From Agarophyton chilense (Eukaryota > Rhodophyta > Florideophyceae > Gracilariales > Gracilariaceae), in assembly GCA_030374765.1 (NCBI GenBank), contig JARGXX010000099.1, forward strand, positions 2,604,001-2,668,000: a DNA stretch of 64,000 nucleotides. The letters run 5' to 3'. Numbering within the stretch: the stretch's first letter is position 1; every line of letters starts with the position of its first letter. Shown here in pieces: positions 33,873-44,439 of the stretch. The position numbers and the translations under genes are program-made. The notes beneath the pieces were generated by a model, which ran no database searches, had not been told where the DNA came from, and saw only the letters and a list, made by a program, of their open reading frames with translations.

Positions 33873-34736
33873 TGAAGAGCAACGTCCTCCAGGGAGGTTT
33901 TTGGGGACTTAAGTTTTTTCCGGAGCCTCCGGCGTGCAACCTCGTTATGAGTAGAAGTAATCCGTTTCACGGCGATGGCCGGAACGCCGGTGATGCACCG
34001 GCGGGACCGAGTGCCATACACGTGGCCGCAGCGCCCGCGCGAAACGTGGCCGCCAGATTGGCCCATTTGTTAGACGGACATTTAGCTATTTAGGATAGAC
34101 TTTATTTATTCTATTCTACGGTGACTACAGTACTTAGGCCGCCGGCCTCGCGGCCGCCGGTCCAGTAAAGTCTCGCCAACAAGGGTGATCTTGGTCTTCC
34201 AGATCTTGGCTCTGGGTCGAACCGCCTGCACGGATATACAACTCTTTACGGAGGGATTTCCCGTGGTGCACGGCTTCCCAACCCCCTTGGACGTTCAAGC
34301 AGCCTTCGTGTGTTGGGTATCTATTCCCACTTTCGTGGTTCCGCCCGTGTATACGGTTTGCTACACCCGGCAGTGCCGGCTATTCCCGAGTCCCCTCTTG
34401 CGACTCGTGGTCAACCTCGCCCTCTTGCCTCCATTCCCATTTTCCTTCCCTTTTCCTCCCCTTCATTTGACAATTCCCGCTCTTGCGGCTCGCACTGACA
34501 CCTGTCGTGCTCGCCACTCTCGTGAGTTTTGCCTCTTCGGAGGATACGCAAGCACCGCATTACGCGGATATTCTCGGCTTCTTTCAGCCTCCCTGCGCCC
34601 GTCGCGACAGTTCGGCTCCGGCTTACACCCGGCATTGCGCGCCGATCCCTGGGAGGGCTCTACCGCGCCGGTTACCTCGTGAGAGGAAGATCCGGACGTC
34701 TTCGTAGGTTTTCCCCCTTGGGGGCATTGTCCTACA
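33873..34736 (+). repeat. Gypsy-A copy 2, 3' LTR
   Basis: 864 bp, TGAAGAGC to CCTACA, with the target-duplication base run AAAAA after it. Besides its sense role it must hold the antisense promoter if the 32051-33826 frame is expressed, because that frame starts only 47 bp upstream of it. Confidence 0.93.
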
Positions 34737-34741
34737 AAAAA

Positions 34742-35278
34742 TGATGAAATTGAAAAGTAAAAAATATCAGACAGAATTGAAGAGGAATACGAGACCTTTT
34801 TTTTATATTTTGATTCATTTAACAACAGCGGTGATAATTAGTACATATTTTGTATAAGTATATTTACTTGTTTGGAATTCCAAAAAATAATGATATTTTG
34901 TCTCACACATATACACAAATTGAGATGTTGCAACTGGTAACAGATGCGACTATAGCGCAAAATTTGTCTTTTTAAAATATTACTTGTTCAAAAACGTGCC
35001 GGTCAATGAGACTATTTGTCGGCAGTTCTTTGGGTAATGATTCGAACTTCTGAAAAGATGGTTTTTTTTTGTTCGTTCAAATAATTTAAGAGTACTGGAA
35101 TGAACTTTTTGTGGATAACGTGAAAAAGATGTATACTATCGAGCTTTTGCATGACAATAATGAGCCATTTAAAAGTAATCCCCGCAGTTTTTATGCTACT
35201 GATGTGTTTCACACCAAACAAATAGGTCTCTTGGAAATCTTTTGGATGCAAAATTATACTACAGTGTAACGCAATGAC
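34742..35278. other. AT-rich island 3, probably host DNA
   Basis: AT-rich DNA continuing island 2 across the Gypsy-A insertion. The minus strand is open at 35012-35251 with natural-looking text (IKTAGITFKWLIIVMQKLDS, FIPVLLNYLNEQKKTIF), which may be an exon piece; the family is not recognised. Nothing else can be supported. Confidence 0.35.
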
Positions 35279-36040
35279 TGTTGGGTCAGCGTACGGGCCT
35301 CGACCGGTGGTAGCGTGGTAGAGCGGGTTCTAAGGTTCGAATCCTAGACGGCGGCACTCCCAGAGTACTTGGTGCAATGGGCTGGCGTTTACTGCGTAGT
35401 CCTACAGGTTGGAGCTACGGAAACGGTGGCTTGAAGACCAAAGGGTGGAACTAATATACCAAAGGGGGGTATTTAGTACCCTAACGGTGCCTACCGTACT
35501 CTAAGGTAGAAGCGTCACTCGAGCCAAGTAAATAGTACTGGCGAGGCGCTGATATCTGCCTGGCACTGCCCTGCTAATCTATTACACTAATTAATAGAAA
35601 TTGATACTCTACATGAGTCCACCTGAGGTCAACCAATACACGTGTCACCGCAAGATCCTTCGGGGCCCGGCAGCTTACAGGGCTCAGCCGTTCTCATCGC
35701 CCCTTCACCTGTCTCCCTTCTTAGGATTCGACCGTCACGGCGAAGTCCAAGTGGCCTCACACCTTCCGGGGGGTCTGGCTCTAACTGAACGAATGGGTGA
35801 ACCTCCAACCTTGCCTTCGGGGTCGGAACGTCGTGATCCTGAGCGTTCTAATGGCCTGGGCACGAGCGGTGCCATACCCGACATTTCAGCGTCTTATGAC
35901 CATCCTGGGGGTTAGTTGCTCTCGTTACCAGTGGGCGCAACAGGACGTGGCATCGCCACCATCCTCGGGGGTACCAGTTCCTAAGAGCTCACCTTTGGCG
36001 CCAGGTTGGTAAATAGTTCACCTAAAGTACTGTACGCGCA
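35279..36040 (-). repeat. Gypsy-D 3' LTR (inner edge approximate)
   Basis: Starts on the plus strand with TGTTGGGTCAGCG after AT-rich DNA. The core from 35404 to about 35695 matches 44140-44434, including a long stretch around GGTAGAAGCGTCACTCGAGCC and CTAATCTATTACACTAATTAA. ACACGTGT lies at 35637-35644. The inner edge is uncertain because the other LTR is cut short by the Copia-E insertion. Confidence 0.65.
35300..35360 (+). other. tRNA-like segment with a perfect B box
   Basis: GGTTCGAATCC at 35334-35344 is a perfect pol III B box. TAGCGTGGTAGAGC about 20 bases upstream resembles a D-arm/A box, and ACGGCGGCA downstream resembles an acceptor end. The A-to-B spacing is too short for a whole tRNA, as if the anticodon arm were absent. 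It is absent from the other Gypsy-D LTR. It may be a tRNA-derived SINE head or a tRNA fossil. Confidence 0.3.
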
Positions 36041-37180
36041 CCGAGGGGGGGGGATCCTTTCCGCTTTTTCTATCCTTCGGTATTCCTTTGGCAACCCTAC
36101 GCGCGTCGTCCGCCGTGATCCACGGTGTGCGCTTCGTCCATTCAAGGTCACGTCAGTCGTCCTGCCCGATTCGGTTTCATCTTTCCTTCTTTCCGTCGCG
36201 TTATTCCTCCATTGGTCGCTTGCAATGCCGCGATCGTCTTATAAGCCCGTTGGATATGCCATTCTCCCTCCTTACTCTGTCGCTTCCGTCGGTTTTCCTA
36301 TCTATTCCCGGGCGGACCAACCTGTGGGCACCGGCATCATGGCTTCGAACAACCAAGCGGGGAACTTCTCTGGTTACCAAGTAGCTTAAGAGCGCCCTGG
36401 GGACCGCTATGACCATACCATCAAACGAAACCCGCGTGCAGTGCGTCATGCCATTCCGCCGTCCCGTTCGTATTACTGCCTCGATGGACATTGCGAAAGT
36501 CTGAGGGAAGTTTGCTCCTGAGCGCGTCGTTTGGCGCGCTACGCCACGGTTGTCCAACGGGGTCAAGATCTGAAGACCGTTATAGTAAATCTCCTTCGTC
36601 AGAATACATGAATGATGTCCCAGAGGGCTACTCCCGACTTGGATGCCGGGTGTGGTTTAAATCTGAGCGACCGGCAGGCTTCAGAGACTGACAATAATTT
36701 TCAGGGGAGTCTTGGCCGAAGAAGCGTGCTCGGCTAGATGGGGCCGGTTCGGGTTGTCCAGATGGCTCTTCGGGTGACCCTAGTCCCGGTTTCACTCCTG
36801 CAGGTTTTAATGAGGACGACGGAGTTACTTCTGCACCGCCCCACTGAGTTCCGTTGGTGTTCGAAGCGCTTCCGCAAACCTTGAAGTCATACCGAGGGCG
36901 GTCAGGCTTCTTTTAGTTACTCGAATAGTTAAGTAAAGTAGTGCTTGTGCTTTCCCAAGGTCGTTCTTTTATCTCAAATGTGCGTGCCCGGGGCGGCGTC
37001 CAATCTTGAAAGTATCTCAGGTCTTCCTTTGGTGTCTCCGAAGGACTGACCTTGTTCCCTGATGCGGGAGCTACGACGAACCGTCGTATCGGGAGGTGCC
37101 TTGGGAGGCGTTTTGGGATTATTCGGACCAATGGTTGCCTCCTCCTGAAGGCCGCGCTCCGACTTGCTGATTCTGCGCCA
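36041..37180 (-). other. Gypsy-D region between chromodomain and 3' LTR
   Basis: About 1.1 kb in the slot where Gypsy-A and Gypsy-B carry the antisense frame. The plus strand is open at 36006-36389 (127 codons), but none of the antisense-protein blocks is seen. A pyrimidine run near 36050-36080 could be the complement of a polypurine tract. Nothing firmer is recognised. Confidence 0.4.
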
Positions 37181-37345
37181 TTAGCGGGCGATAAAATTAG
37201 CCGGAATGGTTTGAGGCTCTTGCCAAGTGTCTTCCTCAGGGGTGTAGCCGAACCATCGGACGCGGTAGAGCATAGTTCCATGTTCTCCCTGACCGGCGGA
37301 GATGATGCGCTCAGTCACATATTCAGGTTGGTGCTCATCCTCCGG
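37181..37345 (-). pseudogene. Gypsy-D chromodomain and end of pol
   Basis: EYVTERIISAGQGEHGTMLY, then RVRWFGYTPEEDTWQEPQTI, the chromodomain layout. Immediately upstream, at about 37345-37600, is a proline/threonine-rich linker. Confidence 0.8.
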
Positions 37346-37599
37346 AAGGAGAGTGTGGTCCAGAGGAGCGAATCCATCGGAGTCCGTTGGGAGTTTTGGG
37401 TCATAGTAGTTGGTCTTGACCATCTGGTCCGTGGGGCTAGTCAAGACCGCGGGAACTGGCTTAGGGAGCGCGGATACTTGAGCGTTGATCTGAGTTCGTG
37501 GTGCTTCCGTAGGGTTAGAGGGCTGGGACTTTGGGGGTCCGGAGGAAATGGGAGCTCGTGTCACGCGGTCAATAGACACGGTGTCCTGTAGGCCGTCAA

Positions 37600-38680
37600 T
37601 TAGCAACGTGATGGTGTGTTCGCTGGCCTTAAGGAATTTTTATGGTACCGTAGAGCGGGGTAAGAGCTTCCGCGTAGTGTCCTTGAGTTTCTCACTGCCC
37701 TTTTGTGGCCTGTCTAGGGAAACGAGATCTTTTTTCCCAAAGGTCGGTGTGCTTTAAACGGTTTTGTCGAAATTGAACTTGTAGCGCCGTTGGGCTTTGG
37801 TTAGTACAGTTCTGGCCGATTGGAAAATGCGGTCAATGCGATGGCGCGAGTAGCGCTTCGCCTGGGTAGGAGTCATCCCTTCGGTTATGGCCTTGGGTAG
37901 GATCGATTCCTGAAGGTCAACAGCTATCGGTGGCGGGGCTCTCTTTAGCGTTAAGTCGAAAGGCGTTGTCCTTGTGGAAGCGTGCACCTGCGTGTTGTAG
38001 GCAGAAACCAGGGGCTGAACGTATTTGTCCCAGGCCAATTGGTGCTCCGATACGTAATGTGCCAATCAGTCCAGAAGGGTGCAGTTGAAGCGTTCGGCGT
38101 GGCCATTGGTTTGCGGGTGGTACGCCGTGGTGATCACATGTTTGATACCTAAGGTAGCACAGACATGCGAGGAGAATTTGGATACAAACTGGCTGCCGTT
38201 ATCCGTAAGGAGGTAGAGTGGCATGCCATATGAATATACACATTGGGACAAGAATGCCGTGGCGACATCCGTGGCAGTTGTCTTTCCTAGGGGTAGGTCT
38301 CGGGTAAGTTTGGTAACCCTATCGGTTGTAACCAAGACAAAGCGTTTCTCATGGGACCACTTAGGCAAATGCTCAAGTATATATATTGCGACAAATTCCA
38401 TTGGACCTGCGGCGGGGAAGAGCTTCAGTTTGGCCTGATGGATGGCGCGAGACCCTCGGATCTGTGCGCACGATGCACAGTTCCGTGCGGTTTGCCATAG
38501 GTCCTGCGCCATTAGCGGCCAGTAGAAGAACTTTCTTAGGGTCTGGTACATTCGTCGGCCTCCAGGATGACCAGCCAAGCGAGGGAAATGGGCGAGCTAT
38601 AGGAATTGCGCCCTTAGCGAAGTTGATACTACCCGTTGGAGTGCGCCATCCAGCGGTGAGCGGGGACATAGTAGTCTAAA
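37600..38680 (-). pseudogene. Gypsy-D integrase region
   Basis: Zinc-binding part (GHPGGRRMYQTLRKFFYWPL, CASCAQIRGS) and catalytic core with FVAIYILEHLPKW, LLTDNGSQFVSKF and YHPQTNGHAERFN. A C-terminal part follows. The signatures are of Ty3/Gypsy type. The element is heavily broken. Confidence 0.8.
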
Positions 38681-38739
38681 TCGGTCATAGTCGAACAGAC
38701 ATCCTGGGGTTTCTACCAATTGGACTGTTTCCTTGCAGT

Positions 38740-41080
38740 ACTAGTCCTCGACCTGCGCCTGTAGGAGTTCCTCAATAGTTATAGGGAGGAGTTCTTTTTC
38801 CTCCGGGGCTATCGCATTAACCTGAGGTGGTGCCGAATTGGGCGGTACTGTCTCCCAGTCCAATAGGTAAACTTCGTTCTTCTTTACATTAGGATCCTCT
38901 GATTGCACCTTACCCATAAGGTCATCTGTTTCCATATAGTTCTGAGGTCCATCGTCTGTAAAGGGGGTAGGAATTAGGTCGTCAAATGGAGTTTCATCAG
39001 TTCCGTCGGTAATGATTCGCAACAGGGCATCGACCGCCTTGTGCTTGATGCTTGGTCTATAGATTATCTCGTAGTCATATTCTGCCAGCCTGAGGCGCCA
39101 CCTAGCGAGGCGACTGGATGCATCGGTCATATTTAGTAGCCAGCAGAGTGAATCATGGTCTGTCCTAATGGTAAACCTGGTTCCCTCGAGGTACGGACGG
39201 AGTGTCAATACAAACCATACGATGGCTAGACATTCCTTTTCGGTCGTACTGTAGTTTCGCTCCGCGCTGGAGAGCGTTCTGCTCCAGTAGCCAATAGGTC
39301 TATAGTCCTTCGAGGATTCCTGTTCATGTAGCAGTGCACAAGCCACTTGGAAATCAGAGGCATCCGTGTCCATGACGAAAGGCCTTTTGGGCTTTGGTAA
39401 AACCAATATGGGTTGGGGTTCAGCAATTTGTACTTTAGGGTCCGAAATGCTTCGTGCTGGTCGTCCGTAATGGCTTCGAACTCCGAAGGTGTTCGCTTTT
39501 TCAGCATCGCGTTGAGAGGGGCCGAGATCTGAGCAAACCTGTAGTATTCTACTATGTCGGGGAATCCGATAGGTTGGTTTTTCGCGAAGTCGCGGTTGGA
39601 ACTCATAAGTGAGTGTTATCATCAGCATTGTGATATGAAGCGGCATCCCGCATCAGATGCCTAGAGGCAGAATGTCTTAGTGGAACACGTGGCGTTATGG
39701 GTCGAGTGGCTTACGACGGCTCGCGCATAGTTGCGACCCTTCGTAGGAAAATGCCATATTGGCATCGGCGCATGTAGTGGCGATCCACGGGAAGGGCTTT
39801 ACTACCCTTCTTAGCTAGACGTCCATTAGGGACCATACCCATACAGTGGTTTGGCTAAGTGGCTGACCACTGGGTATTATTTATGTATTTATTTGGGCAC
39901 TCACCATTGTACACAGTATATAGTGTACCAGAGGTGAGCGCCGACTCCAAGTGAAGGAGACAACATGGGCATCATGACTATTCTGTTCCTCGCTTAGGAT
40001 TCCTTAACCGGAGATCTGGACGAGCTATAATAGATAGTCAGCCCCGAACCACTTCACGAGCCGTCTTGTACCTACGTTCCATCAACGTTTTACAGTTGAA
40101 CTGTTCACCCTCGCTGGCGAGTAGTGACCTTACACCCCACTTCAAGCTCGCTGGTGTTGTAGCTCTACCACCCCTTTTCCTTCACCGCAAGCGACCCATC
40201 GGCAATCCGAACGCTGTCGCAGGTGTCTGCTCTCTCCGTTAGAGCGGATACTACAAAACCTTTGGACGAACCGTCAGTAAACATTGCACAAGCCCACGAA
40301 GGATCATAGTTCCGTGTGGGTCTTAGGAGGCTTAGCCTGGCGAATCGCATTTTTGGTCCGTGTGGCCAACTTTAGCTTTCCTTGGAGGACAACGTGACCG
40401 AGATAGTCCACTGAGGCCTGGAAGGAAGCGCATTTGCGGAGTTTCAGTGTTACTCCAGCGTCCTGTAGGATTTTGAGCACCTTCTTCACGTGGCGAAAGT
40501 GTTCCTTTACGGTCCGTGAGAACATTATAATGTCATCCAAATAGACCAGTGCGAAGTTCCATTTTACTCTGGACAGTATAATGTCTATTACCCTTTGGAA
40601 AGTGGCTGGTTCATTCTTCAAACCAAAGGGCATACGAGTAAATCTGAACAGACCTTCATCGGTGGTAAATATTGTCAGCGCTCTCGCGTCCTCGGCCAAA
40701 TGGAATTGCCAATATCCCTAGTTAGCGTCCAGTATGGTAAATACGACAGCTTCGCCAAAGGAATCCAGACAGTCGCCCATACGGGGTATCTGGTATGAGT
40801 CCCTCTTGGTTACCGCATTCAGCTTCCTGTAGTTGACTTAGAACCTGAAAGAGCAATTTTTTCTCACTACGAGAACAAGGAGACTTGCCCGTTCGGATTG
40901 GTTTGCAGGCGCCGGCTCTATGACTTGAGCTTTGCGCATCTTGCCCATCTGGTCGGGGGCAATTTCCCTAACTTTAGTGCCGGTACGATACGGGTGCTGG
41001 AACTGTGGTCTAGCCTCATCCTTAAGGTCAATTCGGTGTGTAGTGGCTCTGTTTTTTGCCAATCTAGCTGACCACATGGC
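38740..41080 (-). pseudogene. Gypsy-D reverse transcriptase and RNase H region (split by a solo LTR)
   Basis: From high to low coordinates: HPYRTGTKVREI and MRKAQVIEPAP, FTRMPFGLKNEPATFQRVID, the catalytic YLDD near 40532-40545, and VTLKLRKCASF. The solo LTR at 39540-40255 follows, then ISAPLNAMLKK, MDTDASDFQVACALL, TEKECLAIVWFVL, RTDHDSLCWLLNM and the RNase H end IKHKAVDALL near 39010. The family is clear and several breaks are present. Confidence 0.8.
39540..40255. mobile_element. Solo LTR of another family inside Gypsy-D
   Basis: A 716-bp block starting TGTAGTATTC and ending GGATACTACA, so its ends are inverted copies (TGTAGTAT and ATACTACA). It is flanked by the 5-bp duplication AAACC (39535-39539 and 40256-40260). 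Gypsy-D coding sequence resumes on both sides. No internal coding region remains, which fits LTR-LTR recombination. It has ACACGTGG at 39685-39692. No other copy is seen in the window, so the family cannot be named. Confidence 0.85.
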
Positions 41081-41689
41081 CTGGTATTCCCTGAGGAGAT
41101 CAAGTACCTGGGGCCTATAGGACTCGAATTCTTCGCCGATGGCGACCGTCCCCTCCCAAGAGTCGACATCCTCGTCGGAGTTTTCGTCGCAAGATTATCC
41201 ATTTGGGCCTTCATAATGCCCACGGACGCGGGTAGAGTGATACAAATCAATGTACCTTTAGGTCCCCCCCCTAGTTTATCTCGGAAGTTGCTGATTGTGA
41301 CCAAAAAGGACATATTGGGGTGGATGTCCATTACTCCATTGGCCGTTAATTAGGGTGCTTCAGAACCGTTTTCGGGTGGTTCTGAATCGTTACGAGACCT
41401 GAAGACTGGGAATGGACCCATACAATTATTTGGGTCGTCTGGGGTATCGTCATGGCCTTCGACAGGCGAACCTTATCGCACTTCGTGTTTTCAGAGACAA
41501 CCGCTCATTTGCGGTTCGCTCCTGGCCCTGGGGCGGAACCAGTTATGGAGATGGAAGGTGCTCGGTAGAACGCGACTTTTCTGAGCCCTGGATAAGTGGC
41601 CTTAATGTATCGGTCGATAAAGGAGGTCCCTAGGACTGCCTCAGCGCCCAAGTTACGACATAAAAGAAACCACGTGCAGACTTTGAATT

Positions 41690-41890
41690 GTCATGCCTCG
41701 AGGTAAAGTGGTACTATCCCTTTAATGTCCATTGGTCTACGTGATGCATCGGTAATTTTTCGAATCTTCCTTGCCTGAACGAAACCTTTCCAACCCAGTG
41801 GGTGTAGCTGAGGATGGACCAAGTTGGGACCAGCGCCTGTGTCCAATACGCCAGTGGTCACTCGAGAGTTGTTGGAACGAGGTCCCACAG
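41690..41890 (-). pseudogene. Gypsy-D protease fragment
   Basis: TTGVLDTGAGPNLVHPQL gives the retropepsin active site (DTGA) near 41825-41855. It is followed by text like that of the Gypsy-A and Gypsy-B proteases (ITDASRRPMDIKGI). Confidence 0.7.
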
Positions 41891-42239
41891 TTACTCGAAC
41901 TTTTTATTTCTCTTTCCTGAGGATACAGACGGGGTCTTTACTGTGTTCCAATTGTGGTTCATCTTGAGTGGTCCATTGTGGCTGGTTCGTATTGGGAGTT
42001 GAGGAGCTCATTGGCTCATGACCGTCTAATTTGTTGAGGCAGGGCTTGAAGAGGGAGGATTTGCCTCCATTCGTCCCTCTAGGAGTTTCCCGATGGAGTT
42101 TCCGTTTCTTCCTGAAGAAACGATTCTTCCACGGGGTCGTCTGTAGGGTCTACAATCCGGAGGCGTGGCACAGCGTGAGCTTACAGGGGTCTCTATATTT
42201 CGTTGCTGTGCCCTTTTTATATTTTTCTTCGGATCTCCC

Positions 42240-43920
42240 CACCCGGTAATTCTCTTCCCTTAAAGCTAGGAGGTTTTTACGTGCTTCCTTAGGCAGATAC
42301 CTCGTGCAGTCCCAAGGTTGGGTCACGGAAAGGCAGAGGAAGCAAGCCCTTGAGGAGCAAATCAAAACGTACTTGCGGGGCGGAAAGGGAGAATAAGTGG
42401 GTGTGCGTAGTGCAGTGATCGTCGTAGTTCTGTGGGAGGTATATGATGGGGGCCCGGACGGAGGAGCACTGAAATTGAGCGCGAGGACATCTCCCGAATC
42501 AGCGTAATGGAGTGATGCATGCATGTGCGACTCCCTGGAGCTAACCAAATGGGATTGGTTGGGGTTATGCAATGGAGTTGCGTGTTCTCTGGTTATATCA
42601 GCATTGCGCCTGGAGGTCCTGTAGGTTTTGCCACAACTCTCAGCGTAGGTAACGAGCCTTCGGAAGGAGTATTGCGGGTTTTCCTTGTGGTAATTGCGCA
42701 AATGTGTCCGAAAGACAGGGAGCAATCTCGTTAAGAAGTGACGTTTAAGCTGTCGTTCGGAGAACACGTTTCCACTACGGTACGCTTTCTTCTTTAGGCC
42801 GTCTGCAAAGGCCGATTCGGTCATGTTGGAGCTCTGCCTAAAGGATATTACTTCCTGGTGAGCATTTATTATAACGTCAACCGTGGCGTAAGTTTTTAAG
42901 AGGTTATGAACAATCTGAGGGTATGGCCTGAGGAGCTCACGGTCTTGAGCATCCACGACGTCAGTTGTGCCAGATATCTTCGTAACCACTCGGTCACGCG
43001 CCTGTCTTGTAAAGAAGAATTGGAAAAGGTACAGAGCAGCGCCCTCGTGGACACCGTTCTGATCGCAGGCCGTACGGAACAAACTGAGAAACCTAAGGAC
43101 AGCAATGGGATCGCAACCCGAGGACTTGTCCGTAATAGTTAGTAGCATCTGTTTGGCCCATTTGGCGACTCTGCGAGCCACCGAACCAGAATATTTCGGA
43201 GACCTGTCGGCCAGCCGGTAATTCCGGTAGTCTAGAACCTTAAGGAAAAGTTCGTTTGTGGTTGTCAGTGGTTTGAGGCCTCGAACGGCAGCCTCATCCA
43301 CTTCCGAGTCGGTCGTTTCGGTCGAGGCTGATTCGGAATCACTGGTGTCCGAATGATCTCCTCTCTTGCTTCTTCTGTTTTTTCTCTCCTGCGGTTACTT
43401 CTTTTCTTTCCAGCGGAGTAGGGACCTCAAGGATCAATCTCTCTATCAGATCCGATGGAGCCCTGAGGTCGCTGTACCTCATATAATCCGTCAGGTGGGG
43501 CCATCGGTCTCTCTTCTAGAGGCGGAGCTTCTCTTCTGCTCTTCGCTTGTCCCACCCTTGGATTCTCCTGATGGGCAACCTATCACGTTTCTAGACGCGG
43601 AGCTTCTTCTCTGCTCCTAGATTGTCCCACCATGGGGTTTTCCTAATGGTATTCCTGGCGAAGGGCGGATAACGCCGCCGCTCCTGGGGGTTCAGTAGGC
43701 GGTTGCCATATGGAGACTGGATGGTTAGTTTGTGGTGGGGTGGTCCTAAGGACCAAATTTCCTGCCTGGCGGGTGACGGTTCCTCGAACAGCCTGTAGGA
43801 GGGAGTCTATGAATAAGTCAGACTCCAACACCATAGGGACGAATCGCCCGATGAGGTAATCCGTATGGTCAGCGATCGCCGTAGCGAGTTGCCCGTCCAT
43901 AATGGAATCCACGTGGGTTG
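42240..43920 (-). pseudogene. Gypsy-D gag region
   Basis: The central capsid-like part near 42620-43300 has AVRGLKPLTTTNELFLKVLD, SGCDPIAVLRFLSLFRTACD and YLFQFFFTRQARDRV, parallel to Gypsy-C gag. An N-terminal part lies near 43643-43912. A knuckle-like CSSRACFLC sequence near 42335-42370 is less certain. The element is heavily broken. Confidence 0.7.
43515..43649 (-). repeat. 75-bp tandem repeat in Gypsy-D gag
   Basis: Two units, starting at 43515 and 43590 (TCTAGAGGCGGAGCTTCT and TCTAGACGCGGAGCTTCT), each running into a TTGTCCCACC block. The period of 75 bp equals 25 codons, so the duplication keeps frame. The copies have diverged. Confidence 0.65.
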
Positions 43921-44439
43921 AGCAGAACTCACGGAGACGGGGCCAGAGAAGGTCGGCAAGCCCTGCAGGTATGTTTTGTCGAATTCCTTCGGTCTGGGGG
44001 TTTCTCCTTGAGGTGGCCCTGGCCTAGAAGTGGCCCTGGTGAGGCGTTTTCATAAACGAGCTGCCAACGTGGGTTCTCTGTGAGTCCTTTCAGGGTTATC
44101 CAGTGCGGTCAGTACTTCCTGCGGCTGGCTCCTCGTGCTCAGGTTGGACCTACGGAAACGATGGTTTGAAGACGAATTGGTGGAACCAATGTAACAAAGG
44201 GGGTTATTTAGTATCCCAACGGTGCCTATCGTACTCTAAGGTAGAAGCGTCACTCGAGCCAAGTAAATAGTACTGGCGAGGCGCTGATATATCCCTGGCA
44301 CTGTACTGCTAATCTATTACACTAATTAAAATAAATTAATACTCTACATGAGTCCACCTGAGGTCGACTCGTACACGTGTCACCTGCAAGATCCTTCGGG
44401 GCCCGGCAGCTTACAGGGCTCAGCCGTTCTCATGGCTCC
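43913..44439 (-). repeat. Gypsy-D leader and 5' LTR remnant
   Basis: The LTR core at 44140-44434 matches the other LTR; ACACGTGT is at 44373-44380. The LTR probably begins near 44075. Before it, on the minus strand, TGGCAGCTCGTTTATG could be a primer site; it is not the tRNA-Tyr-like site of A, B and C. The LTR is entered at 44440 by Copia-E copy 2. Confidence 0.6.

Larger units (their letters stand above)
24594..34736 (+). mobile_element. Gypsy-A copy 2 (Ty3/Gypsy with chromodomain and antisense frame)
   Basis: Bounded by LTRs 24594-25481 and 33873-34736 and by a 5-bp AAAAA target duplication (24589-24593 and 34737-34741). The duplication falls in a poly-A run, so it is less certain than the others. 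Parts recognised on the plus strand: primer site, gag with CCHC knuckle, protease, reverse transcriptase, RNase H and chromodomain. The minus strand carries a long, whole-looking antisense frame before the 3' LTR. Gag-pol is broken, with about four or five breaks. The LTRs are close in sequence apart from a small tandem-repeat difference, so the copy is fairly young. Confidence 0.93.
35279..44439 (-). mobile_element. Gypsy-D element, old (Ty3/Gypsy with chromodomain)
   Basis: A minus-strand element read from high to low coordinates: remnant of 5' LTR (to 44439), gag, protease, reverse transcriptase, RNase H, integrase, chromodomain, a 3' region and the 3' LTR (from 35279). The shared LTR core (about 35404-35695 and 44140-44434) has many differences in its first third and few in the rest, so the copy is clearly older than A, C and E. 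It is heavily broken, with more than ten breaks. It is entered by an unrelated solo LTR (39540-40255), and its 5' LTR is entered by Copia-E copy 2. The far end lies beyond the window. Confidence 0.85.

Noticed and set aside
37052-37591. 179-codon plus-strand frame opposite the Gypsy-D chromodomain, as a possible antisense gene
   Set aside because: It overlaps the coding chromodomain and shares no block with the Gypsy-A/B antisense protein; probably a shadow frame.
40165-40350. Minus-strand text AMFTDGSSKGFV resembling an RNase H motif
   Set aside because: It spans the edge between Gypsy-D reverse transcriptase and the solo LTR; another frame there gives the expected connection block (LCNVY, RFVQRF), so the motif is chance.
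43490-43650. Two repeated units in Gypsy-D that could suggest a CRISPR-like array
   Set aside because: Only two diverged units without spacers, in a eukaryotic retroelement; it is a simple tandem duplication.
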